DNA of 64,000 nucleotides, from positions 62,001-126,000 of the forward strand of contig CAVWLJ010000005.1 of NCBI GenBank assembly GCA_963755755.1, written 5' to 3'. Both the position numbers and the translations under genes were made by a program. The DNA comes from DATKNA01 sp963755755. Lineage in GTDB: Bacteria > Actinomycetota > Actinomycetes > Actinomycetales > Kineosporiaceae. The notes beneath the pieces are model-generated. The model made no database searches, was not told the origin of the DNA, and saw nothing but the letters and a program-made list of their open reading frames with translations. Positions within the stretch are counted from its first letter, which is position 1; every line of letters begins with the position of its first letter. Shown here in pieces: positions 17,086-29,349 of this stretch.

Positions 17086-18345
17086 ATGGGCGACGAGACC
17101 AGGCATCTCATCGGCCTCCTGCTGGGCACGGAGGACGACTGGCCCACGGCGTTCGAGGCGATCGTGCGCCGGATGGGTCAGGTGTCGGGACCGGGCGGCG
17201 AGCACGCGTTCGACGTGGAGCGGGTGACCATCGAACCGTTCTCGCTGCGCCAGCCCGCGCGGCACGACCTCGTCATCGACCGGCTCGCGTACTGGTACTA
17301 CCACCCCCGGGAGTGGCTGAAGAAGGTCGCGCTCATGGACGACGTGTACCTGCTGAACAGCCCGTACACGTTCCAGTCGATGGAGAAGCACGCCGCCTAC
17401 TGCGCCATGATCCGGCTGGGGCTCAAGGTGCCGGAGACGGTGCTGGTGCCCTACAAGCACCCGCTCGACAACTCCAAGTACGCCTACACCGCCGCCCGGT
17501 ACAACCGCCAGTTCGACCTCGACGCCATCGCCGACCAGCTCGGCTATCCGCTCTTCATGAAGCCCTTCGACGGCGGCGGCTGGCGCGGTGTCTCGATGAT
17601 CCGCGACCGGGAGGCGCTGAACGCCGCCTACGACGCGTCGGGCGAGATGCTCATGCACCTGCAGGCCGCGGTGCAGGGCTACGACGTGTTCGCGCGCTCG
17701 CTCTCGATCGGGGCCGAGACCATGGTCATGCGCTTCGACGCGAGCAGGCCGATGCACGCCCGGTACACGGTCGACCACTCCTTCCTCGGGCCCGACACCG
17801 GCGACGAGGTCGTGACGATCGGCCGCACCGTGAACGCCTTCTTCCGGTGGGAGTTCAACTCCTGCGAGACGCTCGTGCGCGGCGACGACGTCTTCCCCAT
17901 CGACTACGCCAACGCCTGCCCCGACGTCGCGCTGACGTCGCTGCACTACTACTTCCCGTGGGCGATGAAGGCGCTGGTCCGGTGGAGCGTCTACTGCACC
18001 GTCACCGGACGCCGGGCCCGCATCTTCACCGACATCGACCCCTGGTTCGCCATCGCGGACCGGGAGGACCTGTCGTACGCCGAGAAGCTGGCGGCGTACC
18101 GCCGGCTCGCGGACGACCACTTCGAGTCCGAGCGCTACGCCGAGTTCTGCGCGACGCGCATGCCGGGGTTCGACGAGCTCGTGCTGGAGTACGTGGAGAG
18201 CCCCGAGTTCGACACCCTGATCGTCGACACGGTGCGCTCGACGTTCCCGCCGCACGAGCACGACGAGTTCATCGCGCACTACCGGGGGCTGCTCGGCGCG
18301 TGGGCCAAGGACGAGCGGACCCGGCTGAGCGCCGCCGCCTCCTGA
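17086..18345 (+). CDS. ATP-grasp family carboxylate-amine ligase-like protein
   Basis: 419 aa. The ATG at 17086 has GGGAGG six bases upstream, and a TAGGGT -10 lies at 17048-17053. The ATP-grasp core shows the lysine and glycine-rich loop in YPLFMKPFDGGGWRGVSMI (about residue 155) and the metal/ADP region in DIDPWFAIADRED. Such enzymes join a carboxylate to an amine or thiol through an acyl-phosphate. The neighbouring alpha/beta hydrolases suggest a small modification or peptide-like pathway, but the product is unknown. A strong terminator follows. Confidence 0.8.
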   Translation: MGDETRHLIGLLLGTEDDWPTAFEAIVRRMGQVSGPGGEHAFDVERVTIEPFSLRQPARHDLVIDRLAYWYYHPREWLKKVALMDDVYLLNSPYTFQSMEKHAAYCAMIRLGLKVPETVLVPYKHPLDNSKYAYTAARYNRQFDLDAIADQLGYPLFMKPFDGGGWRGVSMIRDREALNAAYDASGEMLMHLQAAVQGYDVFARSLSIGAETMVMRFDASRPMHARYTVDHSFLGPDTGDEVVTIGRTVNAFFRWEFNSCETLVRGDDVFPIDYANACPDVALTSLHYYFPWAMKALVRWSVYCTVTGRRARIFTDIDPWFAIADREDLSYAEKLAAYRRLADDHFESERYAEFCATRMPGFDELVLEYVESPEFDTLIVDTVRSTFPPHEHDEFIAHYRGLLGAWAKDERTRLSAAAS

Positions 18346-18364
18346 CCCACTCCCTCTCGCGCTG

Positions 18365-18411
18365 GATCATGCACTTCGCGGCGATCATGCACTTCCGGGA
18401 AGTGCATGATC
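18365..18411. repeat. Intergenic repeat copy 2, with perfect hairpin
   Basis: GATCATGCACTTC occurs at 18365-18377 and again at 18383-18395. It then appears inverted as GGAAGTGCATGATC (18398-18411), giving a perfect 14-bp hairpin around one unpaired G. The two-core layout matches the element at 8-39 in the opposite orientation. Both sit in intergenic spaces at gene 3' ends, like REP elements. Confidence 0.7.
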
Positions 18412-18461
18412 AGCGCAGGTAGGAGGGGCGGGTGCGGGACCGGCCCGGTGGGAACGAGGAA

Positions 18462-18491
18462 GGGCCGCCGCCCCAGGTGGGGCGGCGGCCC
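18462..18491. terminator. Strong bidirectional hairpin terminator
   Basis: A perfect 13-bp GC stem (18462-18474 with 18479-18491) around the loop AGGT is followed by TTTCTGCTT. It lies between the converging ATP-grasp gene and clpC and can serve both. Confidence 0.85.
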
Positions 18492-18519
18492 TTTCTGCTT
18501 CGAATCTGCTTCGAACCGA

Positions 18520-21063
<2,544 letters not shown>

Positions 21064-21431
21064 GAGCGCTCCTCGCGTGCGGTCGGGCGGGGGACCGGGA
21101 GTCCACCGGCTGACCTGTCGATGCTATCCGCGGGTACCGACCCGGCTCCCTCGCGGGCGCGAGGTGAGACCCGACCGATACCCGTGCTTCGGCCAACGGT
21201 GCCCGGGACTTGCGTGTTCCGTGCGGCGCCCTTGCCTGCACGTCGTTCGCTCTTGGCTGAACGTCCGCGATTCACGTCGCGAAGTGCACAAAGCGTGCAG
21301 CAATGGTGCACGCTCCGTCAACAGGACCAGAGGTCACGATCCGGCAGCGGCCGTGCCGCTACCGGCCCGCTACCGTCCTGGAGACGGCACCTGAGCACGG
21401 AGGAGCCGCGTCGGACGTCGGAGGTGCACAG
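21064..21431. other. Divergent intergenic region, clpC / esterase-like gene
   Basis: 368 bp with no gene. On the minus strand, 21245-21259 reads CAGCCAAGAGCGAAC. Its right half fits the RGCGWWS half-site of the ClgR consensus; ClgR activates clp genes in actinobacteria, but the left half is poor. A separate inverted repeat, GCGTGCA-N7-TGCACGC, lies at 21293-21313. A TACCGT box near 21370 could be the -10 for the rightward gene. No -35/-10 pair is convincing for clpC. Confidence 0.3.
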
Positions 21432-22175
21432 GTGAGACGTGACCACTGGGTCCTGCCGTCGCTCGCGACCGGGCCGATGAACGTGATCGCCTACGGGCAT
21501 GCCGGCCGGCCGGTGGTGTTCATCGGCGCGGAGCGGACATCTGCGTGGGCCTTCGAAGAGACCGGCCTGCTCGACGCAGTCGCCTGGCTCCTGGAGCAGG
21601 GGCAGCTGCGGCTCTATGCCGTCGACACCTACGACAATGCCTCCTGGCGCAACGACAGCATCGCGCGAGAGGACCGGGCACGGGCTCACCAACGGTTCGA
21701 GGACTTCGTCCTCGCCGACCTCGTGCCGGCGGTGCACAGCGACTGCGGGTGGCTGGCGCCGATCGCCGTCACCGGGCCGAGCCTCGGCGCCTTCGAGGCG
21801 GTCGACCTGTGCCTGCGCCGGCCCGACGTCTTCCCCGTGGCCCTCGGTATGTCGGGGATCTACGACCTCGACCACGTCGGCTGGGGCGAGCGGGGCGACA
21901 CCTTCTACTTCCACAACCCGATGGACTACGTGGCGGGCATGTCCGGCGGCCACCTCGACTGGATCCGGTCAACTGCCAGAGTGGTGCTCGCGGTCGGCAC
22001 CGGGATGTGGGAGGACGACTCGGCGAGCGGCGCTCTGCCCAGCACGCTCCGCTTCGCGGAACTGCTGCGCGAGAAGGGCGTGCCGCACGAGCTCGACGTG
22101 TGGGGCACGGACACCCCGCACGACTGGCCGTCGTGGGGCCGCATGCTGGCCAAGCACCTGCCCGAGCTGGTGTGA
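21432..22175 (+). CDS. Esterase-like alpha/beta hydrolase
   Basis: 247 aa from a GTG with GGAGGT 7 nt upstream. Putative-esterase family (PF00756-like): the nucleophile elbow is AVTGPSLGAFEAV, and FHNPMDYVAGMSG and DTPHDWPSWGRMLAKHLPEL carry the expected Asp/His region. It resembles the hydrolase at 16307 in its layout (start near WVLPSLATGP, elbow, HDWPSW-type His block). clpC separates the two genes. It is probably cytoplasmic, because no signal peptide is seen. Confidence 0.8.
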   Translation: MRRDHWVLPSLATGPMNVIAYGHAGRPVVFIGAERTSAWAFEETGLLDAVAWLLEQGQLRLYAVDTYDNASWRNDSIAREDRARAHQRFEDFVLADLVPAVHSDCGWLAPIAVTGPSLGAFEAVDLCLRRPDVFPVALGMSGIYDLDHVGWGERGDTFYFHNPMDYVAGMSGGHLDWIRSTARVVLAVGTGMWEDDSASGALPSTLRFAELLREKGVPHELDVWGTDTPHDWPSWGRMLAKHLPELV

Positions 22176-22184
22176 CGGGAGCTC

Positions 22185-24009
22185 CTAGCTGCGGGCGCCG
22201 GCCGGTGCGACGGCGACGACGTGCCGGACGGGCACGTCGTACTCCTTCCGCGCGGTCTCGACGACGCCGTGACGCAGCCAGTTCGAGCGGCCCTCCGGGT
22301 GGGTGGCGATGACGATGCGGTCCGGGTGGAACCGCGCCACGGCCTCCCGCAGCGCGTGCAGCGGGCGATGGTCGCCGAGGTCGCCGTCGGCGTCGAGGCC
22401 GTGCGAGCGCAGGATCTGCAGGGTGGAGTCGAGCCGGCTGCGGGCCGCCTCGACCGTCGCCTCCCAGACCCAGACCGCGCCCTTGACCTCGGCCTGGCCG
22501 GTGTCGACCGGGTTGGCCGGCACGGACACGAAGTACGTGGCGTTGCCCGCCGCGTCGATCGACCGCAGCTCGTCGAGCAGCTCGTCCGCCCCGAGGGTCT
22601 CGTTGGCGAGGACGAGCACCCGGGTCGCCTCCCCCTGCGCCGCCGCGTCCGCCTCCGGCGCGTCCACGGAGCCGCCGCGCCAGCGGGTGACCGCGTAGAG
22701 CCCAGCACGACGGCCCACGAGAGCAGGCTGAGCACGATCTGCGACCGGGTGTCGGACCTGAAGAACATCGACGCCAGCACGGCGAGGATGGCGACGATCG
22801 TCAGGATCGTCAGCACCGGGTAGAACCACATCCGCACCCGCAGACGCTCCGGCGGCGTGCGACGCCGAAGGACGAGCTGGGAGACGGCGATCAGCAGGTA
22901 GACGAACAGGATGATCGCGCCGGAGGAGTTCAGCAGGAACAGGAACACCGTCGTTCGGGCGACACCGCGGCCGCGATGACGCAGAGGAACCCGACGACCG
23001 ACGACGACAGGATCGCCCACACCGGGACCCCGCGACGGTTCACCGTGATGAGCGCGACCGGGGCCTCGCGCCTGCCGGCGAGGACGAAGAGCATCCGCGA
23101 GGCCGTGTACAGGCCCGAGTTGAGGCAGGACAGGACCGCCGTCAGGACGACGGCGTTCATGACGTGGTCCGCGTACGGCAGGCCCATCTTCGTGAAGGCA
23201 CTCACATAGGGCGACGCGGCGAGCTCGGAGGAGTTCCACGGCAGGATCACGGCCAGCAGGAACAGCGACCCCACATAGAAGATCGCGATGCGCACCACGA
23301 CGGAGTTCGTCGCCTTCGCGATCGCGCGCTCGGGGTCGCGTGACTCGGCGGCGGCGATCGTCGCGATCTCGGCCCCCACCATCGAGAAGATGACGACGAC
23401 GATCCCGGAGAAGATGGCGCCCACGCCGTGCGGGAAGAACCCGCCGTGCGCGGTCAGGTTGCTCAGGTCGAAGCCCTTGTTCGGCCAGGCACCGACCACG
23501 TACAGGGTGCCGAGCACGAGGAAGACGCAGATCGCCGCCACCTTGACCCCGGCGAACCAGTACTCGAACTCCCCGTAGGAACTCACCGAGAACAGATTCG
23601 TGGCCGTCATGAGCAGCATGAGGACGAGCGACAGCAGCCAGAGCGGGGCGTCGAACCAGTAGGTGATGACCTTCGCCCCGGCGACCGCCTCGAAACCGAC
23701 GACGATGACCCAGAAGTACCAGTACAGCCACCCGACCGAGAACCCGGCCCAGCCGCCGAGCGCCTTGCGGGCGTAGTCCGCGAAGGAGCCGGTCGAGGGG
23801 TTGGCGGTCGCCATCTCCCCCAGCATGCGCATCACCAGGACGATGAGGACGCCGGTCAGCGCGTAGGTGAGGAACGCCGCCGGCCCCGTCTGCTTGATGA
23901 CGACCCCGGAGCCGACGAACAGGCCGGCGCCGATGACGCCGCCGATCGCGATCATCGTGAGGTGGCGCTGCTTGAGCCCCTTGTGGAGTTCCGGCGCGGA
24001 CCCGGCCAT
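22185..24009 (-). CDS. GABA/amino-acid permease with C-terminal nucleotide-binding-like domain (frameshifted twice)
   Basis: APC-superfamily permease (GabP/AnsP type). ATG at 24009 with GAGGGGG upstream. It opens with HKGLKQRHLTMIAIGGVIGAGLFVGSG, the AAT-family signature split by the discontinuous TM1. About ten membrane segments follow. The frame breaks near 22955, after FLCVIAAAVSPE, and again near 22710. The last 170 residues form a soluble domain (ATRVLVLANETLGADELLDEL, RIVIATHPEGRSNWL) that looks like a universal-stress/Rossmann-type fold fused to the transporter. Similar fusions occur in other actinomycete GABA permeases. The ends of the shifts are approximate. Confidence 0.8.
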
Positions 24010-24081
24010 CGTGAACCCCCTCGCCCGTGGCGTCGCGAGCGCTTCCCCTACCCCCGACCGGCGGCGGTCATGCCTCTACGG

Positions 24082-24384
24082 TCAGTCGGCGTCCGTCGTC
24101 CGCCGCCGGTCGGCCTCGGCGTCGTCCGCGCCCACCGGGACGTCGTCGTCCGAGCCGCCGCCCATCCCGGCGGCATCGGATGCCAACCCGGTGCCGACTC
24201 CGGCGAGCATGTCGTCGTCGTCGCCCGCTCCGGTGCGCTCGGCGTCGGCCTCCCGGTCGGCCTCGCCCACAGGGACGCCCTGATCGCTGCTCCGGGTCTC
24301 GTCGTCGTCGCTCTGGCGTAGCCCGCCCGCCGCGGCGACACCCGGAAGCATGCCGCCCATGCCTGCCGTGGGTTGAGTGCTCAT
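24082..24384 (-). CDS. Small acidic low-complexity protein
   Basis: 100 aa. ATG at 24384 is preceded by a perfect AGGAGG at good spacing, which argues for a real gene. The protein starts MSTQPTAGMGGMLPGVAAAGG and is then very rich in Asp, Glu, Gly and Ala (QSDDDETRSSDQGVPVGEAD, GGSDDDVPVGADDAEAD). VPVG is repeated next to acidic runs. No membrane segment or known domain is seen. It is probably a disordered, stress-type protein; the function is unknown. Confidence 0.6.
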   Translation of the reverse strand: MSTQPTAGMGGMLPGVAAAGGLRQSDDDETRSSDQGVPVGEADREADAERTGAGDDDDMLAGVGTGLASDAAGMGGGSDDDVPVGADDAEADRRRTTDAD

Positions 24385-24477
24385 GACGCCTCCTGTCTCC
24401 GTGTTCGTCGTGAGACCCTCCCCGTACCCAGCCGGGTGAGGATCGACACGTTCCCGCCCGCCGGCGTCCGTTCCTCT

Positions 24478-26757
24478 TCAGGCGACGCCGGACGCGACCT
24501 GCGCGCTCGTCAGGCGTTGCCGCCCGCCGGTCACCCGCTGCCGGCGACCGTCCGGGAGGTCGACCTCCGCGGTGACGCCGTCCGGCACCGTGACGTCGAC
24601 CTCGAGCTCGCCCTCGAGAACGCGCCACTCGACGGCGACCCGTCCGTGCCGGGTCTCCAGCGACGTCCTCGCCCAGGTCAGGCCTCCGCCCGGGCGCGGC
24701 GCGACGCGCACCGTCCGGTAGCCGGGCTCCGCCGGGGCGATGCCGCCGATCACGCGGTGCATCCAGTCGGCGACCGCACCGAGCGCGTAGTGGTTGAAGC
24801 TCGTCATCTCGCCCGGGTTGATGCTCCCGTCGGGGAGCATGGAGTCCCAGCGCTCCCAGACGGTGGTGGCGCCCATCGTCACCGAGTAGAGCCACGACGG
24901 GGACTCCGTCTGGAGCAGCATCCGGTAGGCGTCGTCGAGGTGGCCGGTCGCCGTCAGGGCGTCGGTGACGAACGGGGTGCCGGCGAAACCGGTGGAGATG
25001 CGGTACCCGCTGTCGGCGACGAGCGCGGCGAGCCGGTCGCCGGCCCTCTGCCGCACCGGCTCGTCGAGCAGGCCGAAGACGATCGCGAGGGCGTACACCG
25101 TCTGCGCGTCGCTGCGCACCGTCCCGTCGTCCGCCACGTAGTGCTCGGTGAACGCCGCCCGGGTCCGCTCGGCGAGCGCCCGGAAGGAGTCGGCGTCCGC
25201 CGCCCGGCCGAGGATCTGCGCCGCGTCGGCGGTCAGCCGCGCGCTCCGGTACAGGCAGGCCGTCGCGACGACGCCCTTGTCGGCCTTCGCGTCGGCGGGC
25301 TTGTCCGGCGGGGCGGTGGGGTCGAGCCAGTCGCCGAACTGGAAGCCGGTGTCCCACAGACCGGTCGGGGAGAGCAGCGACTCCACGCGCCGGACGTGGG
25401 CGGCCATCGCGTCGTAGGCCTGCGCGAGGACGTCGACGTCCCCGTACGCCTCCCACAGCGCCCAGGGCACCCACACCGCCGCGTCGCCCCAGATCGCCGT
25501 GCTCTCCGGGGTGTGCCGACCGGGCGGCTGCGGGATGTACTTCAGCACGTCCGGGATCACGAAGGGGACCCGCCCGTCCGCGGCCCGCTGCTCGGCGTCG
25601 AGGTCGACGAGCCAGTCGCGCAGGAAGGCGTCGACGTCGTAGAGGAACGCCGCGGTCGGTGCGAACACGGCGAGGTCGCCGGACCAGCCCAGCCGCTCGT
25701 CCCGCTGCGGGCAGTCGGTGGGCACGTCGACGACGTTGCCGCGCAGCCCCCAGACGACGTTGCGGTGCAGCTGGTCGAGCAGCTCGTCGGAGCACTCGAA
25801 CTCGCCGATCCGGCGCAGGTCGCTGTGGACCACGACCGCGACCAGGGAGTCGGCGGTCAGCTCGCCCGGCCAGCCGTCGACCTCGGCGTAGCGGAACCCG
25901 TGGAACGTCAGGGTGGGCTCGAACGTGTCCTCGCCGCCGGACAGGACGAAGCGGTCGGTCGCCTTCGCGCTGCGCAGCGGCCGGACGCCGAGCTCGCCGT
26001 CCTCCAGCACCTCCGCGTGCCGGATCGTGATGGTCGAGCCCCGTTCGCCGCGCACGGTGAAGCGCAGCCAGCCGACGAGGTTCTGACCGAAGTCGACCAG
26101 AGTCCTGCCCGACGGCGAGGTCCAGACCCGGACGGGGCGGACCTCCTCCTGCCGCACGACCGGCGGCCCGACGTACGGCGTCAGGGTGGCGGGGTCGAAG
26201 TCCGGGGCGGCGTGCACGCCGCTCCAGCCGTCGGCCGCGAAGCCGGGACGCAGCCAGGCGTCGTCACGCCGTCGCGCGTCGATGGTCTCGCCGTCGTAGA
26301 GGTCGTTCTCCACGACGTCGGACGGGCCGGCCTGCCAGGTCTCGTCGGTGCCGAGCACCTGCCGGTGCCCGTCCGCGAAGACGATCTCGAGCTGGGCCAG
26401 GGCTGCCAGCTCCGCCCCGTAGTAGGCACGGCCGCCGCCCCAGCCCAGCCGGCCGCGGAACCAGCCGTTGCCGAGCAGCAGGCCGAGGACGAGACCGTCC
26501 CCGGCGCCGCGGACGAGGTCGGTGACCTCGTAGTCGCGGTAACGCAGGCGCCACTCGTAGCTGGTCCAGCCCGGGCTGAGGACGTCCTCCGAGACGGGGA
26601 CGCCGTTGATCCACGCGGTGAACACCCCGCGAGCCGTCGCGTGCAGCGTGGCCTCGGCGACGTCGCCGTGACCGGGGTCGAGCCGAGCCTCGTGGCGCAG
26701 CAGCGGTGCCCCGGCGAACTCCTCGTCGGGGCTGATCATGGTGGCGGTCCAGATCAC
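24478..26757 (-). CDS. Alpha-L-rhamnosidase, GH78 (first copy)
   Basis: 759 aa, intact. Releases L-rhamnose from glycosides by inversion. It begins with a Bac_rhamnosid_N beta domain (ARGVFTAWINGVPVSEDVLS, LGNGWFRGRLGWGGG), then the concanavalin-like domain (GRTLVDFGQNLVGWLRF). The (alpha/alpha)6 barrel has the catalytic block VPTDCPQRDERLGWSGD, with the acid residues expected for GH78, and the base region GATTVWERWDSM. There is no signal peptide, so it acts inside the cell. The GTG start overlaps the GH106 stop (GTGA), so the two rhamnosidases are co-translated. An internal ATG at 26739 is an alternative start. Confidence 0.94.
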   Translation of the reverse strand: MIWTATMISPDEEFAGAPLLRHEARLDPGHGDVAEATLHATARGVFTAWINGVPVSEDVLSPGWTSYEWRLRYRDYEVTDLVRGAGDGLVLGLLLGNGWFRGRLGWGGGRAYYGAELAALAQLEIVFADGHRQVLGTDETWQAGPSDVVENDLYDGETIDARRRDDAWLRPGFAADGWSGVHAAPDFDPATLTPYVGPPVVRQEEVRPVRVWTSPSGRTLVDFGQNLVGWLRFTVRGERGSTITIRHAEVLEDGELGVRPLRSAKATDRFVLSGGEDTFEPTLTFHGFRYAEVDGWPGELTADSLVAVVVHSDLRRIGEFECSDELLDQLHRNVVWGLRGNVVDVPTDCPQRDERLGWSGDLAVFAPTAAFLYDVDAFLRDWLVDLDAEQRAADGRVPFVIPDVLKYIPQPPGRHTPESTAIWGDAAVWVPWALWEAYGDVDVLAQAYDAMAAHVRRVESLLSPTGLWDTGFQFGDWLDPTAPPDKPADAKADKGVVATACLYRSARLTADAAQILGRAADADSFRALAERTRAAFTEHYVADDGTVRSDAQTVYALAIVFGLLDEPVRQRAGDRLAALVADSGYRISTGFAGTPFVTDALTATGHLDDAYRMLLQTESPSWLYSVTMGATTVWERWDSMLPDGSINPGEMTSFNHYALGAVADWMHRVIGGIAPAEPGYRTVRVAPRPGGGLTWARTSLETRHGRVAVEWRVLEGELEVDVTVPDGVTAEVDLPDGRRQRVTGGRQRLTSAQVASGVA

Positions 26758-29324
26758 GGTGTCGTCGTTTCCTCTCGTCGGGAACTCAGCAGGAGACGGG
26801 GGACGGTCAGGAGGCCGGAGGAGAGCCCGGCCGTGGCGAGGTCGAGGTCCTGCATCCGGAATCGTCGGCCGAACAGGCGTGCGCTCTGCTCGGCTCGGGC
26901 GGCCACGGTGGGATCGGCGGCAAGCGCGCCGGCGGCCGTGTTCGAGACGCGGATCCGCAATGTGTTGGCCCCGGCGCGCAGATGTCGTCCGATGGCCAGC
27001 CGGTACGGAGTACCCCACAGCACGCCCGCCGGCGTCCCGTTGACGGCGACCTCGGCGACCTCACCGACGGGCGGGACGACGGCGGCACGGAAGGAGCGGC
27101 CGCGCAGGCCGGCCTCCTCCGTGCTTCGGGCGCCGCCGGGGGCGGCGGCCCCGAGGTCGAGTTCGGCGGCCGCGGGCGCGTCGTCGAGGTGGACGGTGGT
27201 CGTGTAGACGGCCGCTCCCGCGAACGAGCGCAGCGACGGGGTGTCCTCCCAGCGGTGCGGCAACGACACCGGCGCATCCGCGGCGTCCGGGGGAAGGCGG
27301 ACCGTCCAGGGCCCGTCGAGCGGCACCGCCTGCAACGGCAGTGCCGGCGTAAGTGCCTCCCCGCCGGCCTGTCGTCGAACGCGACGAGGACGGCGGCCTC
27401 GTAGGCCTCGAGCGTCAGGGGAACGGGGTGTCCGGCCCCGCTGCGGGCGAGGACGTCGCCGCTGTGCGTGTCCCACCGCTCGACGACGCCCCGGGCGTCC
27501 CGGAGCGTCACCTCGATGCGCTCGGTGCTGGAGCCGGTGTTGGCGACGAGGTAGACGTCGGCGCCGTCGAGCCGACGATGGGTGACGCCGACGGCGCCGC
27601 TCTGCGGGAGCGACGGCGACGTCCGGGGGCAGCGCCGTCGCGCAGCGCGGCCGGCAGGTCGGCCGCCGAGCGCACCGGCGACCCGACCTCGCCGGACCCG
27701 CCGAGGGCGAGCACGCGCGCTCCCCGGCCCTCGGCGGCGCGGAGCCAGGCGAGCGTGTCGCCGGGCAGGTCGCTCGCCTGCGGCAGCAGGACGACGGGGA
27801 ACCGCCCGGGATCGAGCACTCGCAGCGCGTCGTCGTCGACCAGATCGAAGTCGTACCCCTGCCCGGCGCACGACCCGCGGGACGTCCGAGCCGATGTGGT
27901 CGCGAACCCCACGCCACAGGTCGAGACCGCCCTCTGCGGGCCGCATCCCCGCGTACACGTCGCGGACCGGCGCGTAGAGGGCCACGTCACTGACGCGCTC
28001 GCCGTGTCGCAGGAGCTCGCACAGCCGGTGCACGTAGGCGTGGAGCGGTCGGGCTGCGGGCCACCACGGGTTGCGGTCGTCGAGGGCGCCGGCGGCGTAG
28101 AAGATCCACCCGACGCCGTCGGCGTCCGGAGGTGAGTAGGGCCAGCCGTGGGCGACGACCTGGTTGACGCCGCAGAGCAGGTGCTCGTGCAGCTCGCCGC
28201 GCAGGTCGAGCGGGGTGGCGCGGAACGACGGGGAGTGCACCCATGTCCAGGTCTCCGACGACACCACCGCCCGGCCGTACACCTGGGCGGCGGAGGACGC
28301 CCACCGCGTCTGCGGGATGTCGGTCCAGCCCCAGCCCTCGCCCTCGAAGCGGTCGGCGAAGCGGTAGCTCGAGACGGAGGCCGGAGGCTGGCCGTAGCCC
28401 TGGATCCGGAAGGCGACGCCTCGGGAGGACGCCCAGCGCTGCAGCGGAACCACGAACCCTTCCTCGAAGAGCTCCGTCAGCGTGCGGTAGTAGTCCGCCC
28501 GGAGCCTCGGCGCCTCGGGAGCGTCGGCGGACAGCTGCCAGAGCACCGGGAGCGCGTCGTACCCGCGCCGGGCCCGGAACTGGTCGAGCACTCCCGGCGT
28601 CCAGTCCGCGCCGTACACCTCGAGGCTGTCGCAGAACACCGAGTCGAGCAGCTCCGGACCGATCGCGGTGACCAGCGGGTCGCAGACCGCCTCGACGTGC
28701 TGCTCGGTCGCCCGCGTCGAGTAGTGATCGAGGACGGGACCCTCGGCTCCCGCCGCCGCCCGCTTGACGTTCTGGCCGGTGAGGCGCGACACCGCCGTCA
28801 GCACGACGCGCGGACCCCGGCCCGCAGGCAGGGTGATGACGCCGTCGGCGACCTCGAGGGGCTCGAAGCGTTCCGGCGGCTCCTGCAGGGACCCCTCCCC
28901 TGCCCACGCCGCCACGAACTCGTCGTCGGGCCACGCGCGCGGCAGGGGCAGGGCGGCCTCGTCGGGACGCACCTCCTGCCGGTCCCAGTGCAACCGCCGC
29001 GCCGCGGTATCCGCGCTCACGTGCGGACCGCCGAACGACCAGCCGCTGCCGAGGGTCACGTCGAAGGTCAGTCCCACGGCCCCGCGCCTGCTCGGCGGCG
29101 AAGCGCAGGTCGGCGAGGAAGGTCGGCGAGCAGAAGCGGTCGGTGCTGGCGCTGAGCGGGTAGACGACGGCGACCTCGACACCGCCGAGGCCGGCGTCGC
29201 GCATCGCGTCGAGCTCGCGGACGAGCTCCGCTCGCTCCACGGCGGGGCCGAACCACCACCAGCGCGTGCGCGGCCGGGAGCCGGCGGGCGGACGACGGAA
29301 GCTCTCGCGGAGCTCCTCGATCAC
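26754..29324 (-). CDS. Alpha-L-rhamnosidase-like glycoside hydrolase, GH106 (four frameshifts)
   Basis: About 855 aa. It begins VIEELRESFRRPP, then PRTRWWWFGPAV and ELDAMRDAGLGGVEVAVVYP, the GH106 N-terminus. The barrel includes FDVTLGSGWSFGGPHVS, DSLEVYGADWTPG and SSETWTWVHSPSF. A C-terminal jelly-roll ends with GTPAGVLWGTPYRLAIG. Reading requires frame changes near 29085, 27885, 27625 and 27370. Each flank is clean coding sequence, which points to indels rather than decay. There is no signal peptide. It follows rhaB by 25 bp and overlaps GH78. GH106 enzymes cleave rhamnose from pectic and plant glycosides. Confidence 0.85.
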
Positions 29325-29349
29325 ACCGTCGGCGTCCGGGCAGGCATGC

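Noticed and set aside
24082..24384. Short acidic repeats as a mobile or CRISPR-like array
   Set aside because: The repetition is at the protein level (DDD, VPVG), irregular in DNA, and lies in one ORF with a good Shine-Dalgarno.
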